Below, piece by piece: positions 32,028 through 41,317 of a DNA stretch of 45,164 bases. Origin of the DNA: Christensenella sp. UBA4636 (GTDB taxonomy: Bacteria; Bacillota; Clostridia; Christensenellales; Borkfalkiaceae); assembly GCA_002405915.1 (NCBI GenBank), contig DHMS01000033.1:1-45164 (forward strand), written 5' to 3'. The translations under genes and the position numbers were made by a program. The notes beneath the pieces were generated by a model. The model was not told where the DNA came from. It searched no databases and saw only the letters and a program-made list of their open reading frames with translations. Every line of letters starts with the position of its first letter. The stretch's first letter is position 1.

Positions 32028-34332
32028 TCTTGTCAACCTTTTTTGCTTTCTTTGCCGGTTTACCCTCTACATATCCGCAATTTTTATCCTCGCACTTTTT
32101 TGTCTTGCCGTCCTTTGCAAGGTAAAGCGTTTTTCCGCACTTGGGGCATTTTTCATCGAGCGGCATGTCCCAGCTCATAAAGTTGCACTTGGGATAGTTG
32201 GAACAACCGTAAAAGACCTTGCCCGTCTTCGAAGTCATTTTTTGCGTGGGGCTGTGGCATATCGGGCATACCCCCGCTTTTTCCGTAAGGCTTTTAGTCG
32301 CCTTGCATTTTTCGCATTGCAGATATTTGCCGTACTTGCCGACTTTGAGTATCATATCTCCGCCGCACTTTTCGCATTTTTCGGTGGATTTTTCTTCCGA
32401 AAGAGACTTAATGTTGTTGCATGCGGGATAGTTGGGGCAAGCGAGAAACTTTCCGTACTTACCGTTTTTATAAACCATAAGCGCGCCGCACTTTTCGCAT
32501 ACGACGTCGGATACTTCCACGTTTTCGCTCTTTATATTGGAACACGCGGGGTAGTTGGAACAAGCGAGAAACTTTCCGTACTTACCCGTCTTTCTCACCA
32601 TAGGCGCGCCGCACTTTTCGCAAATTATGTCCGTAGGCTCGTCGCCGTCCGAGTTGGCTTTCGCGAGTTGCTCCATAAACGGCGGATAAAATTCCGCTAT
32701 AAGCTTGTGCCAGTCCTTGCCGCCGTTTTCGATATCGTCGAGCTTATCTTCCATGTTCGCCGTGAACGATACGTCCATAATGTCCTTAAAGTACTTGCAA
32801 AGTACGTCCGTCATCGTGAACGCCACTTCCGTCGGGTAAATGTACTTGCCCTCTTTTTTAGTGTACTTTCTCTTTGAAAGCACCGATATAATCGTAGAAT
32901 AAGTAGACGGACGACCTATTCCCTTTTCTTCCATAAGCTTGACGAGCGAAGCGTCCGTGTGCCTTACCGGCGGCTTAGTGAACTTCTGCTCTTTTTCGAA
33001 CCCGAGGTTAACGAGATTTTCGCCTACGTCTAACGCGGGGATATTCTTTTCTACGACCTCTTCTTCGTCGGCGTTCTTTATAAAGTCGGCGTAAACGGCG
33101 GTGAAGCCTTTAAAGGTCTGCGTTCTGCCGCTTGCCTTAAACGTATATTCGCCGTTGCCGATAGAAACGTTCAATACGTCGTATTCCGCGTTCGCCATTT
33201 GCGAAGCCACGAATCTGTCGTATATAAGCTTGTACACGCCGTACTGGTTTTTATCGAGCATGCTCTTAGCCTTTTCGGGCGTTAAGGTTACGTCTATCGG
33301 GCGGATTGCTTCATGCGCGTCCTGCGCCGTCTTTTTCGATTTATAATAATTAGGCTTTTCGGGAACGTATTCGTCGCCGTACTTTTCGCGTATAAACTGC
33401 AAGCATTCCTTCTGCGCCTCGTCGGAAACCCTTACCGAGTCGGTACGAATATACGTCACGAAAGCCTTATGTCCTTCCGGCGTTTCGATGCCTTCGTAAA
33501 GGTACTGCGCCACGCTCATGACTTGCGGAGCGGACAAGGAAAGCTTAGCCGAAGCGTCTTGTTGAAGCGTGCTTGTCGTAAACGGCGGCAACGGGTGAGA
33601 AGAAACTTTACTCTTCTTCACATCCTTGACGTAAGATACGCCGTTTTTCACCGCTTCGTAAACGCTTTCCGCCTCTTCTTTGTTTGCCGGGCGGTATTTT
33701 TTGCCGTTCTTTTCGGAAAGCAAAGCTTTCAATTTGTGCTTACCTTTGCCGAATTCGCCGTAAATAAGCCAATATTCCTTGGGCTCGAACGCCTGAATTT
33801 CTCTTTCTCTGTCGACGACCATTTTTAAGGCTACCGACTGAACGCGCCCGGCGGAAAGTCCGTCTTTTATCTTCTTGCACAAAAACGGGCTTAACTTATA
33901 GCCGACGAGTCTGTCCAAAACTCTGCGCGCTTGCTGGCTGTCCACGAGGTTGTAGTTGATATCTCTCGGGTGCGCGAGCGCGTTTTTTACCGCTCTTTCG
34001 CTTATTTCGTTAAAGACTATTCTCTGCGCTTTGTCCTTTATTCCGAGCACTTCCTGTAAGTGCCAGCTTATGGCTTCCCCTTCGCGGTCGGGGTCGGTTG
34101 CGAGGAATATTTTTTCGGCTTTGTCCGATTCTTCTTTAAGTTTTTTGATAACCGGCTTTTTCGCCGCCGTTATAACGTAGTTCGGTTCGAAGTTTCCCGC
34201 TACGTTAACGCCGAGTCTTTTTTCAGGCAAATCGCGAATGTGTCCGCCGCTTGCGTCAACGCTGAACTTGCCTCCGAGGTATTTTTCAATCGTTTTCGCC
34301 TTAGAGGGCGACTCAACTATGATTAACTGCAT
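32017..34332 (-). CDS. topA: DNA topoisomerase I
   Basis: This 771-residue type IA topoisomerase relaxes negative supercoils. The TOPRIM domain starts IVESPSKAKTIEKYLG and has the acidic triad in ATDPDREGE (80-84). The catalytic tyrosine is Y294 in YIRTDSV. The C-terminal part carries five Cys4-type zinc ribbons (CEKCGAPM, CEKCGALM, CEKCGGDM, CPICHSPT and CPKCGKTL blocks), more than the three of E. coli TopA. A lysine-rich tail ends the protein. No strong promoter consensus is obvious in the 99-nt gap before it. Confidence 0.96.
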   Translation of the reverse strand: MQLIIVESPSKAKTIEKYLGGKFSVDASGGHIRDLPEKRLGVNVAGNFEPNYVITAAKKPVIKKLKEESDKAEKIFLATDPDREGEAISWHLQEVLGIKDKAQRIVFNEISERAVKNALAHPRDINYNLVDSQQARRVLDRLVGYKLSPFLCKKIKDGLSAGRVQSVALKMVVDREREIQAFEPKEYWLIYGEFGKGKHKLKALLSEKNGKKYRPANKEEAESVYEAVKNGVSYVKDVKKSKVSSHPLPPFTTSTLQQDASAKLSLSAPQVMSVAQYLYEGIETPEGHKAFVTYIRTDSVRVSDEAQKECLQFIREKYGDEYVPEKPNYYKSKKTAQDAHEAIRPIDVTLTPEKAKSMLDKNQYGVYKLIYDRFVASQMANAEYDVLNVSIGNGEYTFKASGRTQTFKGFTAVYADFIKNADEEEVVEKNIPALDVGENLVNLGFEKEQKFTKPPVRHTDASLVKLMEEKGIGRPSTYSTIISVLSKRKYTKKEGKYIYPTEVAFTMTDVLCKYFKDIMDVSFTANMEDKLDDIENGGKDWHKLIAEFYPPFMEQLAKANSDGDEPTDIICEKCGAPMVRKTGKYGKFLACSNYPACSNIKSENVEVSDVVCEKCGALMVYKNGKYGKFLACPNYPACNNIKSLSEEKSTEKCEKCGGDMILKVGKYGKYLQCEKCKATKSLTEKAGVCPICHSPTQKMTSKTGKVFYGCSNYPKCNFMSWDMPLDEKCPKCGKTLYLAKDGKTKKCEDKNCGYVEGKPAKKAKKVDKNDD

Positions 34333-34431
34333 CGATTTCTCCTTGCTTTTGCTTTTTTATTCAGTATAACGGAAAAACTAAATTTTAACTGAAATTTTCC
34401 GCCGTTATTAAAATTTGTCGGTAATTTTCTT

Positions 34432-35517
34432 TTATTTTACGGCTTTATACACGTTTCCCGCCGTTTTGACTATAAATCCCGATATTTCGAGGGAAGATAA
34501 AGCGGGAGCGAGTTCGTACATTTTTAAGCCCGTCTTTTCCACAAGCTTATTCACGTCGTCGAACCCGTCTTTTATCGCCGAAAGAACTTCTTTTTCTTCG
34601 TCCTCAAGTTCGATTTCTTCCTCTTCGTCTTTTCTTTCTATCCCTAAAAAGGAAAGTATGTCGTCCGCGCTGTCGCATAAGGACGCGCCGTCCTTTATAA
34701 GTTCGTTGTTAAGCTCTCCCGACGATATGCCGATAGAGTAGGGATAAGCGAAAACTTCCTTGCCGTATTCGAGCGCAAAAGTCGCGGTGTGCCTTGCTCC
34801 GCTCTGTCTTTCGCCGGCGGCAATCAACACTCCTTCCGCAAGCCCCGCTATTATTCTGTTTCTTACGGGGAACATCCAAGGCTTAGGCGCGACAAACGGA
34901 TTGTGTTCGCTCACTACAAGCCCCTTTTCGGAAACTTCCTTTATAAGGTTTTTGTTGTATTCGGGGTAAATGTGTTTTATTCCGCCCGCAAGCACGGAAA
35001 TAACCTTTCCGCCGCCCGCAAGGCTGCCTTCTATCGCCGCTTTGTCGGCTCCGCCCGCGCTCCCCGTAACTACCGTAACGCCGTTTTTCGCAAGCACTTC
35101 CGCATGCTCTTTTATTAAAGCCGTTGCGTAAGGCGGGCATTTTCTTGACCCGACTATCGCAAAACACTTGCTTTTCAAAAGCGTTACGTCGCCGTTACAG
35201 TATAAGCACAAAGGCGGCGCGGAAATGTTTTCAAGGCTCTCGGGGTAGTTTAAAGAACCTCTCGTTATAACGACCGTTCCCGCTTCTTCGTATTTTTCGA
35301 GCGTGTATTCCGCGTAATCCTCGTCGAACGCCGCAAAAACCGTCTTTATCTTCGCTTCGTCCATAATCCCCGTAAGCGCGTCGCCGCCTCTTATCCGCAT
35401 ATCGAACAAATTTTCGGGCTTAACGGCGCGGGTCAAAATCGCGGCTTTGTGCCTGTATTCGAGTCCTTCGAGGGAATCGAGCAAAATTATCGCCTTTTCG
35501 CTTAATGAGTAATCCAT
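34432..35517 (-). CDS. dprA: DNA-processing protein DprA
   Basis: This 361-residue protein loads RecA on incoming single-stranded DNA during transformation. Visible are an N-terminal helical region, then the DprA Rossmann domain with IVGSRKCPPYAT, TGSAGGADKAAIEGSL, VLAGGIKHIYPEYN and PVRNRIIAGLAEGVLIAAGERQSGA, and a C-terminal winged helix (about 300-361). It starts two bases after comM. The dprA-topA order is standard for Firmicutes. No other competence genes are in the window. Confidence 0.94.
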   Translation of the reverse strand: MDYSLSEKAIILLDSLEGLEYRHKAAILTRAVKPENLFDMRIRGGDALTGIMDEAKIKTVFAAFDEDYAEYTLEKYEEAGTVVITRGSLNYPESLENISAPPLCLYCNGDVTLLKSKCFAIVGSRKCPPYATALIKEHAEVLAKNGVTVVTGSAGGADKAAIEGSLAGGGKVISVLAGGIKHIYPEYNKNLIKEVSEKGLVVSEHNPFVAPKPWMFPVRNRIIAGLAEGVLIAAGERQSGARHTATFALEYGKEVFAYPYSIGISSGELNNELIKDGASLCDSADDILSFLGIERKDEEEEIELEDEEKEVLSAIKDGFDDVNKLVEKTGLKMYELAPALSSLEISGFIVKTAGNVYKAVK

Positions 35518-35519
35518 AA

Positions 35520-37055
35520 TTACACTTCGTTATTGTCGAGCGAACGATATCCTATCGCTTCGAGCAAATGTTTTTTCTGTATGTTCTCGGAATAATCGAG
35601 GTCGGCTATCGTACGCGCAACCTTCAATATTCTGCTTCTTGCCCTTGCCGAAAGCCCCAGCGTTTTGAAAGAGTTTTTGAGTATCTCTTCGCACTTACTA
35701 TCGAGCGCGCAATACTTTGCCAAATGGCTTTCTTTCATTCGCGCGTTAAGGAGTATTCCGTCGCTACTAAACCGTTCGGCTTGTATCATACGCGCTTTAT
35801 TAACTCTTGCGCGAACCTTTTCGCTCGGTTCGGCTTCTTCCTTGCTTGAAAGGTCCTCGTAATTTACGCCGTCGACCTGAACCTGAATGTCTATTCTGTC
35901 GAGAAGCGGACCCGATATCCTTGAACGATACTTTCTTATCTGCGTATCGGTGCAAGTGCATTTTTTCGCGGGGTTGTCGCTCCCCAAGTTTCCGCACGGA
36001 CAGGGATTCATGCTCGCTACGAGCATAAACTCCGCGGGGTATCTAACGTTGCCTCTTGCGCGGGAAACGGTAACCATTCCGTCTTCGAGCGGTTGGCGCA
36101 GACATTCGAGCGCGCCGCGCGGATATTCCGGCATTTCGTCGAGATAAAGTACGCCGTTGTGCGCAAGGCTTATAAGCCCCGGTTTTATGGACGAGCCGCC
36201 GCCGATAAGAGAAACGGACGAAGCCGTGTGGTGCGGCGTTACGAACGGACGGGAAGTTACCACGCCGTCAAAGCTCATATCTCCGTACACGGAATGTATA
36301 GCCGTCGTTTCGAGGGCTTCTTCAAACGTCATGTCGGGCATAATCGTCGGTATGCACTTTGCGAGCATTGTTTTGCCCGCGCCGGGTGCGCCCGTCATAA
36401 GCATATTGTGTCCGCCGCTTACGGCGACTTCGAGAGCGCGCTTTGCGGCAAACTGCCCCTTAACGTACTTTAAGTCGCTTCCGAAAGCGTTTTCGCCCCT
36501 TTCGGGTTTAAAAGAAGTATGCGGAAAAACGTTCATCTCTTCTCCGCGCATAAAGGCAATAACTTCTTTAAGCGTTTCCGCGCCGTAAACTTCTATACCG
36601 TCCACGAGAGCCGCTTCTTTCGCGTTGTCGTAAGGTATGATAACGCGCTTAAAACCGTTTTCCTTTGCGGAAAGCACCATCGGCAACACGCCCGAAACCT
36701 TTCTTATCTTGCCTTCGAGCGAAAGTTCGCCGAGCATAAACAGGTCGCCTAAATCGCGAACGCAAGTTTTGTCCGCGTTCTTTATTATGGCGCATGCAAT
36801 CGCAAGGTCGAGTGAAGCGCCCTCTTTTTTAACGTCCGCCGGCGCAAGGTTAATAGTTATCGCGCCCTTAGGCACCTTTGCGCCCGAATTGCGTATCGCC
36901 GAGCGAACTCTGTCCTTCGATTCTTTTACCGCCGCGTCGGGAAGTCCGACGATTGAAAGCGCGTCGTCGTCGCAGTTAGGGTTGACGTCGACTTCCACTT
37001 CGACGGGTATTCCGTTAAGCCCGTAAAGGGCGTAGCTTTTAACGAGAGAAAGCAT
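35520..37055 (-). CDS. comM: YifB/ComM family Mg-chelatase-like AAA ATPase
   Basis: This 511-residue protein has an N-terminal Lon-protease-like domain (VEVDVNPNCDDDALSIVGLPDAAVKESKDRV). The AAA core follows with GAPGAGKTML as Walker A and LYLDEMPEYPRGALECLRQPLEDG as Walker B. A Cys cluster (CPCGNLGS, KCTCT) and a C-terminal helical domain end it. ComM is a branch-migration helicase that helps integrate transforming DNA. RBS AGGAG. It heads the comM-dprA pair from a good promoter. Confidence 0.93.
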   Translation of the reverse strand: MLSLVKSYALYGLNGIPVEVEVDVNPNCDDDALSIVGLPDAAVKESKDRVRSAIRNSGAKVPKGAITINLAPADVKKEGASLDLAIACAIIKNADKTCVRDLGDLFMLGELSLEGKIRKVSGVLPMVLSAKENGFKRVIIPYDNAKEAALVDGIEVYGAETLKEVIAFMRGEEMNVFPHTSFKPERGENAFGSDLKYVKGQFAAKRALEVAVSGGHNMLMTGAPGAGKTMLAKCIPTIMPDMTFEEALETTAIHSVYGDMSFDGVVTSRPFVTPHHTASSVSLIGGGSSIKPGLISLAHNGVLYLDEMPEYPRGALECLRQPLEDGMVTVSRARGNVRYPAEFMLVASMNPCPCGNLGSDNPAKKCTCTDTQIRKYRSRISGPLLDRIDIQVQVDGVNYEDLSSKEEAEPSEKVRARVNKARMIQAERFSSDGILLNARMKESHLAKYCALDSKCEEILKNSFKTLGLSARARSRILKVARTIADLDYSENIQKKHLLEAIGYRSLDNNEV

Positions 37056-37100
37056 CTTTTCTCCTTCGCCGATACTCTCGGCTTTTATTCGACTTTTTCC

Positions 37101-37129
37101 ATTGTAATACGAATTTATCGTTTTTGCAA
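37101..37129 (-). promoter_or_regulatory. Promoter of comM-dprA
   Basis: The minus strand has TTGCAA (37124-37129), 17 bp, and TACAAT (37101-37106), about 45 bases ahead of the comM ATG. Confidence 0.8.
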
Positions 37130-37135
37130 TTGTTT

Positions 37136-37164
37136 TTTACGGACTTTCGGAAATTTCTTATATA
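37136..37164 (+). promoter_or_regulatory. Possible promoter of the DUF421/DUF4363 pair
   Basis: The plus strand shows TTTACG, 17 bp and TATATA, divergent from the comM promoter. Both boxes are imperfect. Confidence 0.4.
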
Positions 37165-37230
37165 TATTGAAAAGCAATTTTTGTCGATACAAAGGTATAA
37201 ACGAAGTTTTGCTACGCAAAATAGTCGTAA

Positions 37231-37914
37231 ATGGCTATTATATTTTTTCGCGCGGTAATTCTTTTAATAACTCTTTTATTCGTAATGCGGCTTATGGGCA
37301 AACGGCAAATCGGCGAAATGCAGCCCTTCGAATTTATAATCACCCTTTTAATCGCCGAGCTTGCATGCGTGCCTATGGCGGACGTTTCAATTCCCCTTTT
37401 GTACGGAATAGTTTCCGTTCTCGCCGTGTTTATTCTGCACCAGCTCCTCACCGTTTTTGAGCAGTCGAGCGACAAACTCCGCCATGTTATAAGCGGCAAG
37501 CCGTCCGTAGTCATCAACCTTGACGGCGTGGACGTAAAGGAACTGCGCCGCAACAACATGGGCGTTGACGATTTAATCGAATCTATGCGCAACACGGGCA
37601 ACTTTTCCCTCGATTCCGTCCTTTACGCCGTCTACGAAGCCAACGGCAAACTTTCCGTTTTAAAAAACGAGCAGAAAAAAAACGAAAAACTGCCGCTTTT
37701 AATCGTGTCCGAGGGCAAAGTCAATTTAAAAAACGTCGAGCTTGCTCACCTTGAAAAGAACTTTGCGGAAAGAATAGCGAAAGAGCGGGGCGAAAAATTG
37801 AAAAACGTAGAGGTTTTAACGCTTGACAGCGACGGAAACGTATACTTTAAAGCCAAAAACAAGCCTTATAAAACATTCGAAGTAACGCTTACGGAGGAAA
37901 CGCAAAAATGGTAA
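37231..37914 (+). CDS. DUF421 (YetF-like) membrane protein
   Basis: This 227-residue protein has three N-terminal transmembrane segments (about 1-75) containing the family motif RLMGKRQIGEMQPFEFIITLLIAELACVPM. The cytoplasmic YetF domain follows, with SGKPSVVINLDGVDVKELRRNNMGVDDLIESMRNTGNFSLDSVLYAVYEANGKLSV in pieces. Function is unknown; relatives in Bacillus spore formers are linked to the cell or spore envelope. A TAA immediately precedes the ATG, so the start is fixed, but no clear ribosome-binding site is seen. It overlaps the next gene by seven bases. Confidence 0.9.
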   Translation: MAIIFFRAVILLITLLFVMRLMGKRQIGEMQPFEFIITLLIAELACVPMADVSIPLLYGIVSVLAVFILHQLLTVFEQSSDKLRHVISGKPSVVINLDGVDVKELRRNNMGVDDLIESMRNTGNFSLDSVLYAVYEANGKLSVLKNEQKKNEKLPLLIVSEGKVNLKNVELAHLEKNFAERIAKERGEKLKNVEVLTLDSDGNVYFKAKNKPYKTFEVTLTEETQKW

Positions 37915-38285
37915 GGTCAATCGTATCTATAATCGTAGCGACCCTTTTAACCGTCGCTTGCGGCGCGTACGAAAATCTTTATTTAAAACAAACCTTTTCC
38001 GACTTAACGGAAGTGTTTTCGACCGTAGAGGACAAAATAAACGCCGAAAGCGTCAGCGAAACAGACGTCACGGCGGCGCAAACGGCGTGGCTTAACAAAA
38101 AGAAAAGCTTGCATGTTTTCATTCCGCACACGGAAATAAAGGAAGTCGACCTCTGGGTATCGGAATGTCTTTTTTACGCCCGCGCGGGCAACTACGAAGA
38201 AGCCGGCGACAAAGTAGAAGTCGTCCTCGAACTCTTCGAACAAATTCCAAAAACCTTCCTTATACGGATAGAAAACTTGTTTTGA
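37908..38285 (+). CDS. DUF4363 family protein
   Basis: This 125-residue protein begins with a hydrophobic segment (IVSIIVATLLTVACGAYENLYL, a membrane anchor or lipoprotein-like signal with a Cys at 18). A helical extracytoplasmic domain follows, with WLNKKKSLHVFIPHTEIKEVDLW typical of DUF4363. Clostridia often pair it with DUF421. RBS GGAGG lies in the end of the upstream gene. A repeat copy begins about ten bases past the stop. Confidence 0.82.
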   Translation: MVRSIVSIIVATLLTVACGAYENLYLKQTFSDLTEVFSTVEDKINAESVSETDVTAAQTAWLNKKKSLHVFIPHTEIKEVDLWVSECLFYARAGNYEEAGDKVEVVLELFEQIPKTFLIRIENLF

Positions 38286-38294
38286 CAAATTCCG

Positions 38295-38462
38295 CTCACG
38301 CGTAGCGTGAATATCGATTGCCGATGGTCAAGTTGAAAATTGAGAATTGAAAATTGAAAGTTGCGGTCGGAAAATATTATATAATACCATCCATACCTTT
38401 TACCTTTCAACTTTCACCTTTCAACTTGCGCACTTTGTGCGCATAGCTTTCAATTTTCAACT
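38295..38462. repeat. Dispersed composite repeat, copy E (most complete)
   Basis: The order is palindrome TCACGC-GTA-GCGTGA (38296-38310), ATATCGA, GTTGAAAATTGAGAATTGAAAATTGAAA-type units in pieces, GTTGCGGTCGG, core AAAATATTATATAAT, then TTTCAACTTTCACC units, palindrome TGCGCAC-TTT-GTGCGCA and final TTTCAATTTTCAAC. It fills the gap between convergent genes. Confidence 0.88.
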
Positions 38463-38506
38463 GTAAAAAAGTTATCGCAAACACCCGTTTGCGATAACTT
38501 TTTTAC
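38463..38506. terminator. Bidirectional terminator between DUF4363 and uvrA
   Basis: GTAAAAAAGTTATCGCAAA (38463-38481) is perfectly inverted at 38488-38506 around a 6-nt loop, a 19-bp stem with T runs on both strands. The uvrA stop codon (38503-38505) is inside the stem. Confidence 0.92.
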
Positions 38507-41316
38507 AATATTTTCTTCAAAAACATTCCCGTATAGCTTTCGGCGCATTTTGCAACTTGCTCGGGCGTACCCGCGCACAACACTTCGCCGCCGCGTTCGC
38601 CGCCCTCTTTGCCTATATCGACAATGTAGTCGGCAACCTTTATTACGTCGAGATTGTGTTCGATAACTATAATAGTGTTTCCGCCGTCGCGCAACCTATA
38701 AAGTATATCGATAAGCTTAGACACGTCGTAAGTAGAAAGCCCCGTCGTAGGCTCGTCGAAAATATACAAAGTCTTGCCGGTCGCACGCTTACTTAGCTCG
38801 GTCGCAAGCTTCACTCTCTGCGCTTCGCCGCCCGAAAGGGTCGTTGCGGGCTGACCTAATTTGATATACCCGAGCCCCACGTCTTGCAAACTTTTTATCT
38901 TGTTGTAAATTGACGTAACGTTTTGGAAGAAGTCGACTGCCTCGTCCACAGTCATGTCGAGTACGTCGGAAATAGACTTACCTTTATATTTTACTTGCAA
39001 AGTTTCGCGGTTATATCTCTTTCCGTGGCATACTTCGCACGGAACGAACACGTCGGGCAAAAAGTTCATCGGTATTTTGATTATGCCGTCGCCCTGGCAG
39101 TTTTCGCACCGTCCGCCCGAAACGTTAAAGGAAAATCTTCCGCTCCTATATCCCCTTTCTTTCGCGTCCGGGGTAGAAGCGTAAAGTTCGCGTATCGTTC
39201 CGAAAACGCCCGTGTAAGTCGCGGGGTTGGACCTCGGCGTTCTGCCTATCGGCGACTGGTCTATGTTTATAATCTTGTCGAAGTATTCCACCCCGTCAAC
39301 GCCGTCGCAACCGACCGTAAAGTCCTTTCTGTGGTTGATTTTCGCGTTCACGCTCGGGTAAAGCGTTTCGTTTACGAGCGAACTTTTGCCGCTTCCGCTA
39401 ACGCCCGTAACGACCGTTAAAAGCCCTATCGGGAACGAAACGTTTATGCCTTTAAGGTTGTTGGTTACGGCGTTTTTAACCGTCAAAAATCTTCCGTCTT
39501 GAGCTTTTCTCACGGTCGGCACTTCTATTTTCCGCCGCCCGGCAAGGTAATCGCCCGTAATGGATTTTTTGCACGCAGCAATTTGCTCGGGCGTTCCCGC
39601 GCATACAACCTCGCCGCCATGCACGCCCGCTTTAGGTCCGATATCGACTACGAAGTCCGCCGTCCATATCGTGTCCTCATCATGCTCTACGACTATAAGC
39701 GTATTGCCGATATCGCGTAAATTTTTAAGGGTAGCAAGCAATTTTTCGTTGTCGCGTTGGTGCAGCCCTATGCTCGGTTCGTCGAGTATATACAACACTC
39801 CCGTAAGCCCGCTGCCTATCTGGGTAGCAAGTCTTATTCTCTGCGATTCCCCGCCCGAAAGCGTCGAAGCCGAGCGCGAAAGATTGAGATAATCGAGCCC
39901 TACGTTTATCAAAAACCCGAGCCTTGCTTTCAGTTCTTTCACAATCGGCTCCGCGATTATTTTTTGACTTTCCGTGAGCGTTAATTCGCTTACAATCTTG
40001 AGAATTTTAACTACCGAAAGTTCGCAAAGGTCTGCAATGTTATACCCCGCGACAGTCACCGAAAGCGCGGTTTTATTGAGCCTTTTTCCCTTACAAGCGT
40101 CGCAAGGCGTAGTCACCATGTACTTTTCGAGTTCGCCTTTAATGTAGTCGCTCGTAGTTTCCCTATACCGCCTTTCAAGGTTAGGTATAACCCCTTCGAA
40201 CGAAGCCACGTACTTGCTTGAAAAGGTTTTTGTTTCGTAATTCATTTCAATCTTTTCGCCGTCGTTGCCGTACAAAAGAATATCGAGAATATCCTTAGGC
40301 AAGTCCTTAACGGGCGTATCGAGCGAAAAGCCGTAATAGCGCGACAGCGCGGCAAACTTCATCTCGGCGATTTTGCCTATATCGAGGTTCCACCCGGACA
40401 CCGTCAGCGCACCCTCGTTTATCGATTTGTTCCAATCTTTAACAATCTTGTTTACATCAAAGCTCTGTTTGTACCCGAGCCCCGTGCATGCGGGACACGC
40501 GCCGAAAGGATTGTTGAACGAAAACAACCTCGGTTCAATCTCTTCCACCGCGGTTCCGCAATCGGGGCAGGAATATTTCGTCGAATACAAAACGGAATTT
40601 CCGTCGCACTCTATCACAACTATGCCGTTCGCAAGCTTAACCGCCGTTTCAATGCTTTCCGTAAGCCTTTTTTGTATGCCCGCTTTCACGACGAGCCTGT
40701 CTATAACAACGTTAACGTTGTGCTTTACGTTCTTTTCGAGCTTTATTTCCTCGTCAAGTCCGTAAATTATCCCGTCCACTTCCACGCGTACGAACCCGCT
40801 TTTACGGTAGCTTTCAAAATCCTTTTGGAATTCGCCTTTTCTGCCTCTTACAACAGGCGCGTTGACGTAAATTTTGCTTCCCTCGGGCATAGCCATGACT
40901 TTATCGACGATTTCGTCCACCGTCTGTCGCGTAATTTCACGCCCGCACTTAGGGCAATGCGGAACGCCGAGCCGCGCGTACAAAAGACGAAGATAATCGT
41001 AAATTTCCGTCACCGTTCCGACGGTCGAACGCGGGTTGTTGTTTGTAGTTTTTTGGTCTATTGCGATAGCCGGCGAAAGTCCTTCTATCTTGTCCACGTC
41101 GGGCTTTGCCATCTGCCCTAAAAACATTCGCGCATAGCTTGACAAGCTTTCGACGTATCTTCTTTGCCCCTCCGCGAAAATAGTGTCGAACGCAAGCGTA
41201 GACTTTCCGCTTCCCGAAAGCCCCGTAAACACGACGAGCTTTTCGCGCGGTATATCTATATCTATGTTTTTTAGGTTGTTTTCTCTCGCGCCTCTTACCG
41301 AAATATAATTCTGCAT
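38503..41316 (-). CDS. uvrA: UvrABC system protein A
   Basis: This 937-residue ATPase recognises DNA damage in nucleotide excision repair. It has two ABC modules with Walker A motifs GLSGSGKST (32-40) and GVSGSGKSS (about 640), signatures LSGGESQRIRLA and LSGGEAQRVKLA, and Walker B ILDEPSIGLH and IFDEPTTGLS. The zinc-finger cysteines are CPKCGREI, CPDCG...CPACTG and CENCQGDG...CEVCHGKR. It is one base from uvrB, so the pair is one operon, and it ends in a strong terminator. Confidence 0.97.
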   Translation of the reverse strand: MQNYISVRGARENNLKNIDIDIPREKLVVFTGLSGSGKSTLAFDTIFAEGQRRYVESLSSYARMFLGQMAKPDVDKIEGLSPAIAIDQKTTNNNPRSTVGTVTEIYDYLRLLYARLGVPHCPKCGREITRQTVDEIVDKVMAMPEGSKIYVNAPVVRGRKGEFQKDFESYRKSGFVRVEVDGIIYGLDEEIKLEKNVKHNVNVVIDRLVVKAGIQKRLTESIETAVKLANGIVVIECDGNSVLYSTKYSCPDCGTAVEEIEPRLFSFNNPFGACPACTGLGYKQSFDVNKIVKDWNKSINEGALTVSGWNLDIGKIAEMKFAALSRYYGFSLDTPVKDLPKDILDILLYGNDGEKIEMNYETKTFSSKYVASFEGVIPNLERRYRETTSDYIKGELEKYMVTTPCDACKGKRLNKTALSVTVAGYNIADLCELSVVKILKIVSELTLTESQKIIAEPIVKELKARLGFLINVGLDYLNLSRSASTLSGGESQRIRLATQIGSGLTGVLYILDEPSIGLHQRDNEKLLATLKNLRDIGNTLIVVEHDEDTIWTADFVVDIGPKAGVHGGEVVCAGTPEQIAACKKSITGDYLAGRRKIEVPTVRKAQDGRFLTVKNAVTNNLKGINVSFPIGLLTVVTGVSGSGKSSLVNETLYPSVNAKINHRKDFTVGCDGVDGVEYFDKIINIDQSPIGRTPRSNPATYTGVFGTIRELYASTPDAKERGYRSGRFSFNVSGGRCENCQGDGIIKIPMNFLPDVFVPCEVCHGKRYNRETLQVKYKGKSISDVLDMTVDEAVDFFQNVTSIYNKIKSLQDVGLGYIKLGQPATTLSGGEAQRVKLATELSKRATGKTLYIFDEPTTGLSTYDVSKLIDILYRLRDGGNTIIVIEHNLDVIKVADYIVDIGKEGGERGGEVLCAGTPEQVAKCAESYTGMFLKKIL

Positions 41317-41317
41317 G

